A stretch of DNA of 23,114 bases. It comes from MED-G78 sp964546275. Lineage in GTDB: Bacteria > Pseudomonadota > Gammaproteobacteria > Magnimaribacterales > D2472. The stretch lies in NCBI GenBank assembly GCA_964546275.1, contig CAZJJG010000022.1, positions 1-23,114 of the forward strand, in the 5' to 3' direction. A program made the position numbers and the translations under genes. Below, piece by piece: positions 14,443-23,097 of this stretch. Every line of letters starts with the position of its first letter. Position 1 is the stretch's first letter. The notes under the pieces were generated by a model. It did not search any database. It was not told the DNA's origin and worked only from the letters and a program-made list of their open reading frames with translations.

Positions 14443-16857
14443 TTAAAAGACATTTCCAATTGTAAACTGGAACTGCTCTGTTCTCTCAAATGGTCCTGCA
14501 TTTGATGGTTTTGCAATTGCAAAACTCATAGGACCAAAACCTGTTATCCATGTAACTCCAACACCATAGGAATATCTTAATTCCTCAATATCAGGTTCAA
14601 AACAATTAATTTGATAATCTTTACAATTGGTAGAGAAGACATTTCCAAAATCAAAGAAAAATGCTGATCGCATAGACCTTTGATCTTCTATCATTGGAAG
14701 TTTAAAAATAAGTTGTAAGCTGCCTTCGACTTTCACATTCCCGCCAATGGGTTGATCACGGTTGCTAAACAAATATGGATTATAAGCTGGGGAATCTGGC
14801 TCACCATCAAAATCTGTATCTCGAACTGCTGGACATAAATCATTTACAGAATCATATTCATAGCAAGGTGCCTGTGTGCTTCTAGGTCCTAAAGTATTGG
14901 ATTCAAAACCTCGCAAGGATCTAGGACCTCCTGCATAAAAATTCTGAAAGAAAGGTGTGCTTTCTGTATCTCCATATACGTCCATATAGCCTAATTCACC
15001 ATTAAAGCCGAATATAAGATCATAAAAACCTAATGGTTTATAGTATTTTTGCTGAATATTAAAGCGGGCATACTGTATATCACTAAATGGTAATGCAACC
15101 ATCATCATTAGATTGGTTGAAGAGCCTTCAGTAGGAAAAGTTCCTCTATTAAGAGTGATTCTTGACCATACGGCTTGAGCACTAACTGTTTCAAAAATAT
15201 TACCCTCAGTTGATAGAAAATCTGATATTTCTCTAGCAGGCAAAGATCCAGAATCAATATCAGTTTTATCATAAGTAATATTCAAGCCAATTCTTTGGGT
15301 ATCTGAAATTGGATAGCCAAGCTGTAATCCTAGGCCAGCAGAGTTAGTTAAGTAATTTGCTACATTAAACTCACCGTAGTCTGTTTCTCTAAAATAAAGG
15401 TTATATCCTCTACTTACACCATCCATAGTGTAATAAGGATCAAAAAAGGAAAGGTTGTATGTTTCTTGATAAACGCTTTTATTGACAGAAATGCCAACGG
15501 TATTTCCACTTCCAAGGAAATTTCTTTCATTAAGATTAAATCCTAGCATTAAACCAAAATCACTATAGCCTACATTGCCTCCTATCTGACCAGTAGTCTC
15601 TTCTTCAACTTGATAAACAGCATCAACCTGGTCGTCAGTTCCTGGAACTGGAATAGTTTCAACATTGACCTCTTTAAAGTAACCAAGTCTTTCTAATCTA
15701 ATTTTTGAAGCTTGTATTCTTTCGTCTGAAGTAGGAGCACCTTCAAATTGTCTCATCTCTCTTCTTAAAACTTCATCTTGCGTAATTTGATTACCTGCAA
15801 AAATTATTTTTCTTGTGTAAGTTCTTTTTCCAGCATTGACTGCAAAAACTAACTCAACCTCTTGAGTATCTTCATTTATTTCAGGAGAACCTTGCACTTC
15901 TGCAAAAGCATATCCTTCATTTCCAAGAACTGTTGTAAAAAATTCCTCAATTGCAGTTATTGCTGATTGAGAATATATTTTATCTTGTTGAGTTTGAATA
16001 ACTGTTTCATAAGCTTCTGGTTTTAAAGGAACATTTCCTAATACGCTAACATCGCTGATAGTATATTGATCGCCTTCATTAATACCAAAGGTAATATGTA
16101 TACCTTTTCTATCTCTTGTTAAACTGACCTGAGTAGACTCGAGTGAATACTTAAGATAACCCCTATCAAGATAATAAGACTCTAAATTCTCAATATCACC
16201 TTGCAGTTTTTCTCTTGAATATTGGTTATCGTTTGTTAAGAACGATAGTATGCTGCCTTCGCCAAGCTCAAAATTGTTTAATAGGTCTTCATCATTAAAA
16301 ACCTTATTTCCTAATATATTGATACTCTCAATTGCAGCACTTTCACCCTCATTCACGATAATGCTTACTTCAACTCTATTTCTAGGTCTTTTAAGTTCAT
16401 CAACTTCTACGCTGGCTCCATATCTTCCTTGTGAAGCATAAGATCTTACTAATTCGGCCTTCATTTTATCCAAAGTCGACCTTTTATATACTTTACCCTC
16501 TGCAATCTCTACACCTTCAAGACTTTCAAGAAGCTGTTCGGTTTTAAGAGCTTTGTTTCCTGATATATCTATAGCCGATATAGATGGCCTTTCTTGAACG
16601 GTTATAATAAGCGTATTAAGCTCTTTACCAATCTGAATGTCATCAAATTGCTCAGTTGAGAATAATGCTCTGGTAATGTCTCCAACTTTTCTATTATCAA
16701 CTCTATCACCAACACTTACCGGGATAACATTAAAAATACTTCCAGTAGAAACTCTTTGAAGTCCTACTATTCTTATGTCATTAATAACAAATTCATCAAA
16801 TGCAGATGAAATGTTTATAAAACCTATGGATAAGATGATTAAAAATAATTTTTTCAA
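14443..16857 (-). CDS. bamA: Outer membrane protein assembly factor BamA
   Basis: BamA is the essential Omp85 barrel that inserts beta-barrel proteins into the outer membrane. The 804-residue precursor (810 in E. coli) has a signal peptide ending near Ser-Ser-Ala19, five POTRA domains (about 24-421) and a 16-stranded barrel (about 425-804) ending in the outer-membrane signature FQFTIGNVF with terminal Phe804. The L6 motif LRGF is at 648-651 (VRGF in E. coli). Loop L6 holds a Cys665/Cys675 pair, comparable to that of E. coli, plus an extra Asp-rich DTDFDGEPD (680-688). A further Cys745/Cys752 pair lies in the next surface loop. The start is TTG, supported by AAGGA at good spacing; no ATG fits. 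It follows rseP by nine bases. Confidence 0.97.
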   Translation of the reverse strand: MKKLFLIILSIGFINISSAFDEFVINDIRIVGLQRVSTGSIFNVIPVSVGDRVDNRKVGDITRALFSTEQFDDIQIGKELNTLIITVQERPSISAIDISGNKALKTEQLLESLEGVEIAEGKVYKRSTLDKMKAELVRSYASQGRYGASVEVDELKRPRNRVEVSIIVNEGESAAIESINILGNKVFNDEDLLNNFELGEGSILSFLTNDNQYSREKLQGDIENLESYYLDRGYLKYSLESTQVSLTRDRKGIHITFGINEGDQYTISDVSVLGNVPLKPEAYETVIQTQQDKIYSQSAITAIEEFFTTVLGNEGYAFAEVQGSPEINEDTQEVELVFAVNAGKRTYTRKIIFAGNQITQDEVLRREMRQFEGAPTSDERIQASKIRLERLGYFKEVNVETIPVPGTDDQVDAVYQVEEETTGQIGGNVGYSDFGLMLGFNLNERNFLGSGNTVGISVNKSVYQETYNLSFFDPYYTMDGVSRGYNLYFRETDYGEFNVANYLTNSAGLGLQLGYPISDTQRIGLNITYDKTDIDSGSLPAREISDFLSTEGNIFETVSAQAVWSRITLNRGTFPTEGSSTNLMMMVALPFSDIQYARFNIQQKYYKPLGFYDLIFGFNGELGYMDVYGDTESTPFFQNFYAGGPRSLRGFESNTLGPRSTQAPCYEYDSVNDLCPAVRDTDFDGEPDSPAYNPYLFSNRDQPIGGNVKVEGSLQLIFKLPMIEDQRSMRSAFFFDFGNVFSTNCKDYQINCFEPDIEELRYSYGVGVTWITGFGPMSFAIAKPSNAGPFERTEQFQFTIGNVF

Positions 16858-16866
16858 TTTTATTCC

Positions 16867-18216
16867 TTAAATAAATCTAGATACATCATTAAAAACAGCA
16901 AATATCATCAAGCATAGTATCATTACCATTCCGGTAGCATATATGAAATTTTCTACTTTATCAGGTAAAGGTGAGCCCCTAACTGCTTCTACACCCAATA
17001 GCGTTAATTGTCCGCCATCAAGACCTGGAATAGGTAGTAAATTTAGAACACCTAAGCTAATACTTAAAAGAGCCATAAGATAAAAAAATGGAAGCAAGCC
17101 TGCCTGAGCTGTATCTCCTGCCATCTTGGCAATACCTATCGGCCCTGAAAGATTTTCAGTCCCCATATTCCCAGTGAACATCTTTCCAATAAACTGGAGA
17201 GTTTTAACACTCAAATTATAAGTTTCTTGCGCTCCTTTTACGACAGAGGCAAATATAGATCTCTTTAATCCAAATCCAATTCCTAGTAATTTAGATTCAT
17301 TACCCTGGTCGTCAAAAACAGATAATAATTTAACGGGAATAATTTGAGTATCTTCATCTCTTAGTATCTGTATATCAGCAAAATTACTATCAAGGCTATT
17401 TAAAGCTTTTGGTATATCGGATGCGTAAGATATTACGATATTGTTAATAGAAGTTATTCTGTCATTTTTTAGCAAGCCGCCATTATCTGCAGCTCCATCA
17501 ACAACTATAGAGCCGATGATCGGTAGCATCTTCGTTTGAATGGATATTCCTAATGCGCTAATAGGATCTTCTTGCTGAGCACTCTCTGTTAAGAAATTAT
17601 TAACAGGAATAGAAAAATTCTTAGCTACATTAGTATCATTAGAAAAGATTTTAAAATTAAGCTCACCTGTCATTCCAGCTTTAGATAATAATTCTAAGCT
17701 AATATCTTTTCTGTCCGAGATCTTTACTCCATCAATCTCAATCATTTGATCACCTTTTTGAAAAAAAGAAGAACTTGAAACTTCATCGACAACTAGAGTG
17801 GATTGAGGGTCTGGTGTGGCCGAAAATATAAAAGAAAAGATAACTACTGACAAGATAAAGTTCGCTACTGGACCAGCAAGCATGATGGCTGCTCTTTGGA
17901 GTCTAGGCTTCGTATCAAAAGTCTTTTTAATCTGGTCTTCTGTAAAGTCTTTTTTTAAATCTGGTTCAAGTTCAAACATCTTTGCTGTAATCATCGAAAC
18001 ATATCCACCTAAAGGAAATGCAGATAAAGCAAACTCAGTTCCATGTTTATCTACTCTTTTATATATTACTGGACCCATGCCAAATGAAAATCTTGGACAA
18101 TGAACACCAAAATATCTTGCAACAAAATAATGACCACATTCGTGAATAACTACCAAAACGAAAAGAAGGGCTATAAAGGAGCCTGCGTAGAATAATGTAT
18201 CTATTAAATAATTCAT
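16867..18216 (-). CDS. rseP: Site-2 intramembrane zinc protease RseP
   Basis: RseP cleaves transmembrane substrates such as anti-sigma factor RseA and remnant signal peptides in the inner membrane. The 449-residue length equals that of E. coli (450). The first membrane helix carries the zinc motif HECGH (His25, Glu26, His29); the third ligand is Asp400 in NLLPIPGLDGGQ near the third helix. Two PDZ domains lie between (about 130-320), and the last membrane helix is at about 424-441. The ATG has no ribosome-binding site and is nine bases after dxr. Neither rseA nor rpoE is in the window, so a sigma-E stress role is possible but not shown. Confidence 0.97.
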   Translation of the reverse strand: MNYLIDTLFYAGSFIALLFVLVVIHECGHYFVARYFGVHCPRFSFGMGPVIYKRVDKHGTEFALSAFPLGGYVSMITAKMFELEPDLKKDFTEDQIKKTFDTKPRLQRAAIMLAGPVANFILSVVIFSFIFSATPDPQSTLVVDEVSSSSFFQKGDQMIEIDGVKISDRKDISLELLSKAGMTGELNFKIFSNDTNVAKNFSIPVNNFLTESAQQEDPISALGISIQTKMLPIIGSIVVDGAADNGGLLKNDRITSINNIVISYASDIPKALNSLDSNFADIQILRDEDTQIIPVKLLSVFDDQGNESKLLGIGFGLKRSIFASVVKGAQETYNLSVKTLQFIGKMFTGNMGTENLSGPIGIAKMAGDTAQAGLLPFFYLMALLSISLGVLNLLPIPGLDGGQLTLLGVEAVRGSPLPDKVENFIYATGMVMILCLMIFAVFNDVSRFI

Positions 18217-18225
18217 TTTAAAATT

Positions 18226-19377
18226 TTAAGTTATCGATTTTATCACCTTCTTAGCCTCGATGCGTGCTTCATTGTTTAATTCGTTTAAAGTTTCTAAGTC
18301 TTTTGGCTTAGACAAGGGAATTGAATCAAAAGTTCTATATATAACATCGTATATTTGTGAAAATTTGATATGATTTTTTAAAAAATAATCAACTGCAATT
18401 TCATTTGCTGCATTGAAAACTAAACCAGATGAGCCACCTGTATTACAGATTTCTCTTGCTAATTTTTCAAGCCTAGATCTATCTGAGGGAAATTCTTTAA
18501 AAGTTAATTCTAAATTAGAAAAATCTAGCTCTTTAAACGATATTGGAATTTTTTTAATTCCACCCAAAGCATTTGCTATCGGAACTTCCATACTTGGATT
18601 ACTCATTTGAGAAATACTAGAACCATCTATATAAGTCACTATAGAATGGATGATACTTTGTGGATGAACCACCAATTTAAAGAATTTCTCATTTAAATCA
18701 AAGAGATATCTGGCTTCAATTAATTCCAGACACTTATTAACTAAGGTTGCAGAGTCTACAGAAATTTTTGATCCCATTTCCCAATTAGGATGATTAAGAG
18801 CTTCTTTGGGAGTAATATTTGTTAATTTTGTTAATGGGATATCTAAAAATGGGCCGCCAGATGCTGTAATAATTATCTTATCAACATCTTTGGTTGATTT
18901 ATCAGAAGGTAGGCACTGAAAAATTGCGTTGTGCTCACTATCAATAGGAATAATTTTTGCACCCCTTTTTTTAGCAAGAGGCATCAAGATATCCCCAGCA
19001 GCGACAATACTTTCTTTGTTTGCAACTAAAACAGTTTTACCGGCATTTACTGCCATAAAACTTGTTTTTAGTCCTGCAAAACCAACAATAGCTGAAATAA
19101 TAATATCAACATTCACATCATTAATAAGATTCATTAAATCTTGTTCTGAATGCAAAGTGTTGTTACGTGGTAAGGCATTCTTTATTGACTCATAAGCCTT
19201 AGGATCATCTATAAATGTATAATTGGGAGAGAACTTTTTAATGATTTCTGAAGCTTTCCCTACATTTGAATTACAGGCAATTCCATATAAATTTAGCACT
19301 TCACTATTTTGCTCAATAACCCTTAGAACACTATCGCCAATACTTCCAGTTGCTCCTAATAAAAGAATATTTTTCAT
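18226..19377 (-). CDS. dxr: 1-deoxy-D-xylulose 5-phosphate reductoisomerase
   Basis: Dxr makes 2-C-methyl-D-erythritol 4-phosphate with NADPH, the committed step of the non-mevalonate isoprenoid pathway that feeds UppS. The 383-residue protein has the NADPH motif GATGSIG (8-14), the metal ligands Asp146 and Glu148 (IDSEHNAIFQ), the block GSKISVDSATLVNKCLELIEA (202-222) with Glu218, and the active-site flap HPQSIIHS (238-245). The ATG follows the cdsA TAG with no spacer and has no ribosome-binding site, so translation is likely coupled. Its position after cdsA, rather than before uppS, is the Pseudomonas arrangement. Confidence 0.97.
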   Translation of the reverse strand: MKNILLLGATGSIGDSVLRVIEQNSEVLNLYGIACNSNVGKASEIIKKFSPNYTFIDDPKAYESIKNALPRNNTLHSEQDLMNLINDVNVDIIISAIVGFAGLKTSFMAVNAGKTVLVANKESIVAAGDILMPLAKKRGAKIIPIDSEHNAIFQCLPSDKSTKDVDKIIITASGGPFLDIPLTKLTNITPKEALNHPNWEMGSKISVDSATLVNKCLELIEARYLFDLNEKFFKLVVHPQSIIHSIVTYIDGSSISQMSNPSMEVPIANALGGIKKIPISFKELDFSNLELTFKEFPSDRSRLEKLAREICNTGGSSGLVFNAANEIAVDYFLKNHIKFSQIYDVIYRTFDSIPLSKPKDLETLNELNNEARIEAKKVIKSIT

Positions 19378-20196
19378 CTATAGGGCTATCATTTGAAAAG
19401 ATATATACAAGAAGGTAAATATAACTGTAGCAGATAAATGAGAATCAACTCTATCTAAGATTCCGCCATGGCCAGGGAGTATAGATCCAGTATCTTTGAT
19501 GCCACTTTTTCTTTTTAAATAACTCATGAAGTAGTCACCAACAAAGGCATATAAAGCGGAAATTAATAAAATAACAATTATTGAAAATGATAATTCTGTT
19601 AAATAAGCAAATCCTGAGGCTGCTAACAATGAAGCAAATATGCCTCCAAAAAAACCTTCAAGAGTTTTATTTGGACTAATATTTTTTAATAAAGGGGTCT
19701 TCCCAAAACTAGAGCCTGCTAAATAAGCAAATATATCAACTAAAGATGTATTAAAAATAATAATAAAGATTAATAGATGATTAAATTCGTCTAATTGCAG
19801 AAGTAACAATAGACTCGATAAGAATCCTGATATTAATGAGAGTCTTAAAATATTGTTATCAAAATGAATAAATTTAAGAGATTCTATTTTATTAAAAAAT
19901 AAAAATATTGAAAAAATTAACCAAAATATTACTAAAATAGTTACCCAAACAAATAAAAAATATTTTGAGTAGATTAAGCTACCAAGGATAAAAGAAATAA
20001 TAAAAATTGATTCTAAAAGAAGATTCTTCTTAAGAGCTATCTTGCTCCATTCTAAGAATGTAAATAAGGATATAAGTAAAATAGCTATTGCTGTTAGATA
20101 TATATTTTCTATATAAATTAATCCAAAAAATGGGAGAATCATCATTAATCCAGTAATAGACCTACTGATAAATGATTGCTTAAACTCTTTTTCCAA
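19378..20196 (-). CDS. cdsA: Phosphatidate cytidylyltransferase
   Basis: CdsA makes CDP-diacylglycerol, the precursor of bacterial phospholipids, in the inner membrane. The 272-residue protein is highly hydrophobic with several membrane helices and ends with the family signature LKRKSGIKDTGSILPGHGG followed by ILDRVDS (227-252). I take the TTG at 20196 as the start: GGAG seven bases upstream is strong, and FKQSFISRSITGL then matches the usual CdsA N-terminus. This makes the gene overlap uppS by 17 bases, with the ribosome-binding site inside the final uppS codons. Confidence 0.95.
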   Translation of the reverse strand: MEKEFKQSFISRSITGLMMILPFFGLIYIENIYLTAIAILLISLFTFLEWSKIALKKNLLLESIFIISFILGSLIYSKYFLFVWVTILVIFWLIFSIFLFFNKIESLKFIHFDNNILRLSLISGFLSSLLLLLQLDEFNHLLIFIIIFNTSLVDIFAYLAGSSFGKTPLLKNISPNKTLEGFFGGIFASLLAASGFAYLTELSFSIIVILLISALYAFVGDYFMSYLKRKSGIKDTGSILPGHGGILDRVDSHLSATVIFTFLYISFQMIAL

Positions 20197-20908
20197 ACCT
20201 TCTCTCCGTATTTTTAAATGAATCTAAACAGGCAATAAAGTCTTGTCGTGTAAAATCTGGCCATAATGTTTCAACAAACATTATCTCAGCATAAGCTATT
20301 TGAAATAATAGGAAATTGCTTAGCCTCTTATCCCCTCCAGTTCTAATAACTAAATCTATGTTATCCACCGGAACAGATGATAATTTTGAAAAAATATCTT
20401 CATTGATCTGATCTGAAGAAATTTTTCCTTCAGCTACATATTCTGAAAGTAATTTTGAGGTTTCAATAATATCATTTCTTCCTCCATAACCTAAAGCTAC
20501 ATTAAGCTGAAGTGAAGGCTTTTTTGCATTGGTTTTTTTTTCAGCATCTGATATTTTATTAATAATAGATGATCCAAAATCTTCAATATTTCCAAAAAAA
20601 TTTAACTTAACACCCTGTTCAACTAAATCAGGAACTTGATCTGAGATAGCTTGAACAATTAAAGCTTTAATTCCATTTATTTCTGCTTTTGGTCGCAACC
20701 AGTTTTCAGAACTAAAAGCATAAACTGTCAATGAGTTAATTTCTTGGGTGATGCATTCTTCAACAATTTCCTTTACAACAGCTACACCTTTTTGGTGGCC
20801 TTTTGTTATATTTAATTTGTTTGCTTTAGCCCATCTTCCATTTCCATCCATAATAATTGCAATATTAGATGAATTGATTGGGGATTTATTTCTTTTGGGA
20901 TGACCCAT
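20180..20908 (-). CDS. uppS: Undecaprenyl diphosphate synthase
   Basis: UppS extends farnesyl diphosphate with isopentenyl units in cis to give the C55 carrier for peptidoglycan and O-antigen. The 242-residue protein shows the catalytic Asp21 in IMDGNGRWAK (19-28), FSSENW (65-70) and RTGGDKRLSNFLLFQIAYAE (189-208), where most homologs have RTSGE. Its C-terminal RRFGKR closes the family core. I chose the ATG at 20908; a TTG at 20917 is an alternative and neither has a ribosome-binding site. It follows frr by 10 bases and overlaps cdsA by 17 bases. Confidence 0.96.
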   Translation of the reverse strand: MGHPKRNKSPINSSNIAIIMDGNGRWAKANKLNITKGHQKGVAVVKEIVEECITQEINSLTVYAFSSENWLRPKAEINGIKALIVQAISDQVPDLVEQGVKLNFFGNIEDFGSSIINKISDAEKKTNAKKPSLQLNVALGYGGRNDIIETSKLLSEYVAEGKISSDQINEDIFSKLSSVPVDNIDLVIRTGGDKRLSNFLLFQIAYAEIMFVETLWPDFTRQDFIACLDSFKNTERRFGKRV

Positions 20909-20918
20909 AATAGGCAAG

Positions 20919-21473
20919 CTATATTTCTAGAAGATCAGATTCTTTTTCTTTTAACTCAGAGTCTACTGTTGCTATAAATGCATTGGTTTCTTTTTGAATA
21001 ATATCTTCTGAACGTCTCATCTCATCCTCAGAAATTTCACCGGAAGATTGCATGTCTTTAACTTGATTATTAGCATCTCTTCTAATGTTTCTAATAGAAA
21101 TTTTAGAATTTTCGGCTTCATTTCTTGCTTGCTTTATGTAGCCTTTTCTTGTTTCTTCAGTAAGCACTGGCATTGTTACTCTAATTAAATCCCCGGAAGA
21201 GCTAGGATTTAGACCTAGGTCAGCTGACATTATTGCTTTTTCGATTTCAGGCATTAGAGCTTTATCCCAAGGAGATATAACCAATGTTCTATTTTCTTCA
21301 ACTGATATATTCGCAGTTTGGGAAAGCTGGGTTAAGTTACCATAGTAGTCAACTTTGACATCATCTAAAATTGCAGGATTTGCTCTACCAGTTCTAATTT
21401 TGTTAAATGAAGATCTTAAAGAGCCTAGTGACTTCTCCATTTTTTCTTTTAAATTATCAAGTATTGTATTCAT
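20919..21473 (-). CDS. frr: Ribosome recycling factor
   Basis: RRF works with EF-G to split post-termination ribosomes. The 184-residue product has the same size as E. coli RRF (185). The tRNA-like three-helix bundle is visible in residues about 1-29 and 105-184, including NKIRTGRANPAILDDVKVDYYG (about 24-45) at the first hinge, and the hinge-inserted domain II has VISPWDKALMPEIEKAI. The conserved DLGLNPSSSGDLIRVTMP block precedes TEETRKGY. The ATG lies one base after the pyrH stop and lacks a ribosome-binding site. The tsf-pyrH-frr order is near universal in bacteria. Confidence 0.97.
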   Translation of the reverse strand: MNTILDNLKEKMEKSLGSLRSSFNKIRTGRANPAILDDVKVDYYGNLTQLSQTANISVEENRTLVISPWDKALMPEIEKAIMSADLGLNPSSSGDLIRVTMPVLTEETRKGYIKQARNEAENSKISIRNIRRDANNQVKDMQSSGEISEDEMRRSEDIIQKETNAFIATVDSELKEKESDLLEI

Positions 21474-21474
21474 A

Positions 21475-22188
21475 TTAAGATATTATTGTACCTATACTTT
21501 CTCCGCAAATTATTTGCTTTAAAGCATGCTCTTTACCAACATTGAAAACATTTATAGGTAATTTATGGTCTCTAGCTAGCGTTAGTGCTGTAGCGTCCAT
21601 GACTTTTAAATTTTTTGATATAGCTTCATCAAATGTAAGGGTTGGATAAAAAATAGCATTTGGATCTTTTTCTGGGTCACTTGAATATACGCCATCTACT
21701 CTTGTAGCTTTTAACATTAAGTCTGCTTGGATCTCAATGGCTCTAAGGCAGCCTGCACTATCAGTTGTGAAGAATGGGTTGCCTGTTCCAGCTGTAAAAA
21801 TAAGAACAAACCCATCTGCTAATAATTGCATTGCTAATCTTCTATCATAATGCTCAACTAAGCCTGCTATTGGTATAGCTGACATAACTCTTGTTTTAAC
21901 ACCTGCTCTTTCTAGAGCATCTCTCAGAGCTATACCATTCATGACTGTTGCAAGCATTCCCATGTGGTCACCTGCAACTCTATCCATTCCTGCTTGATTG
22001 AGTTTCTCTCCTCTAAATAGGTTTCCTCCACCTATAACAATACCTATCTCTGCATTTAAATCTTTGCATTCTTTAATAGATGCTGCCATATCATCAAGTA
22101 TTTTTGGATCAATTCCATGCTCATCGTCACCAGCAACAGATTCGCCACTAAATTTTACAAGAAGGCGTTTATGTTTTAGATCTGGCAT
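21475..22188 (-). CDS. pyrH: UMP kinase
   Basis: PyrH phosphorylates UMP to UDP, the entry to pyrimidine nucleotide and UDP-sugar pools. It belongs to the amino-acid kinase fold, not the P-loop kinases. The 237-residue protein (241 in E. coli) has KFSGES (12-17), the phosphate-binding VIGGGNLFRG (51-60), GTGNPFFTTDSA (134-145) and the nucleotide-binding TRVDGVYSSDP (162-172). The family is a hexamer activated by GTP and inhibited by UTP. Translation begins at an ATG four bases after tsf, without a ribosome-binding site. Confidence 0.97.
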   Translation of the reverse strand: MPDLKHKRLLVKFSGESVAGDDEHGIDPKILDDMAASIKECKDLNAEIGIVIGGGNLFRGEKLNQAGMDRVAGDHMGMLATVMNGIALRDALERAGVKTRVMSAIPIAGLVEHYDRRLAMQLLADGFVLIFTAGTGNPFFTTDSAGCLRAIEIQADLMLKATRVDGVYSSDPEKDPNAIFYPTLTFDEAISKNLKVMDATALTLARDHKLPINVFNVGKEHALKQIICGESIGTIIS

Positions 22189-22192
22189 AAAA

Positions 22193-23050
22193 TTATTTTA
22201 ATTGTTCAGCAACCTCGTCTGCAAAACTTTTAGATTCGACTTCAATTCCTTCGCCGACTTTAAATCTGACATAACCAATAATATCAGCATTTTTTTCAGA
22301 AAGAAGTTTTCCAACTGTAATATCAGGATCTTTAATAAATGATTGGGAAGTTAAAGATACTTCGGCAAGAAATTTTCTTATCTTACCTTCAACCATTTTT
22401 TCCATAATAGCTTCTTCTTTTCCAGATTCTCTAGCTTGCACTTCAAAAATTGTTTTTTCTCTTTCTAAGACATCGCTATCAATATCTTCAGGAGATTTGC
22501 ATAAAGGGTTTGAAGCTGCAACATGCATTGCAATATCTTTTGCAAGATCTTGATCTAGAGAATTTATTACAACTAATGAAGCTAATTTTCCATCAGAATG
22601 AAGATATGATCCAACAGACATTGAATTATCAAAATCAATCGTTTGCATTCTTCTTAATTGAATATTCTCACCAATTGTTTGAATCAAAGCTAGCCTTTTT
22701 TCTTCTATTTCACTTGAAGCAAATGATGAAATATCATCCACTTTATTATTAGAAATAAATGATGCAACTGCATCAGTAAAAGCAATAAAACCTGCATCTT
22801 TAGCAGCGAAGTCAGTCTCAGAATTAATTTCTATAATAGTTGCATAACTTTCAGTAGAAATAATTTTTATACTGCCATCAGCAGCTACTCTTGAAGCTTT
22901 TTTTTCAGCTTTAAGTGAACTATTAGATCTAAGAAGATCTAAGGCTTTATCTATATTACCTTCACAATCAACCAAAGCTCTTTTACATTCCATCATAGCT
23001 ACTCCGGACATATCTCTTAGCTCTTTGACTTGTGCTGCTTTAATTTCCAT
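22193..23050 (-). CDS. tsf: Translation elongation factor Ts
   Basis: EF-Ts exchanges GDP for GTP on EF-Tu. The 285-residue protein (283 in E. coli) carries the N-terminal signature LRDMSGVAMMECKRAL (11-26) and the second signature ETDFAAKDAGF (78-88); Asp80-Phe81 is the pair that intrudes into EF-Tu. The coiled-coil-rich C-terminal half ends in DEVAEQLK. The ATG has AAAGG seven bases upstream, one of the clearer sites in the window, as expected for an abundant protein. It lies 38 bases after rpsB, the normal partner. Confidence 0.98.
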   Translation of the reverse strand: MEIKAAQVKELRDMSGVAMMECKRALVDCEGNIDKALDLLRSNSSLKAEKKASRVAADGSIKIISTESYATIIEINSETDFAAKDAGFIAFTDAVASFISNNKVDDISSFASSEIEEKRLALIQTIGENIQLRRMQTIDFDNSMSVGSYLHSDGKLASLVVINSLDQDLAKDIAMHVAASNPLCKSPEDIDSDVLEREKTIFEVQARESGKEEAIMEKMVEGKIRKFLAEVSLTSQSFIKDPDITVGKLLSEKNADIIGYVRFKVGEGIEVESKSFADEVAEQLK

Positions 23051-23080
23051 TTTTTAACCTTTATATAAAAATTTAATTTT

Positions 23081-23097
23081 GATTCTTATTAAGAATC
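23081..23097. repeat. Perfect inverted repeat spanning the rpsB stop
   Basis: GATTCTT and AAGAATC form a perfect seven-base stem with a three-base loop, centred on the rpsB stop codon in the 38-base rpsB-tsf spacer. No T run follows on the minus strand, so it is not a standard terminator; it might protect or pause the rpsB-tsf transcript. Its role is unknown. Confidence 0.4.
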
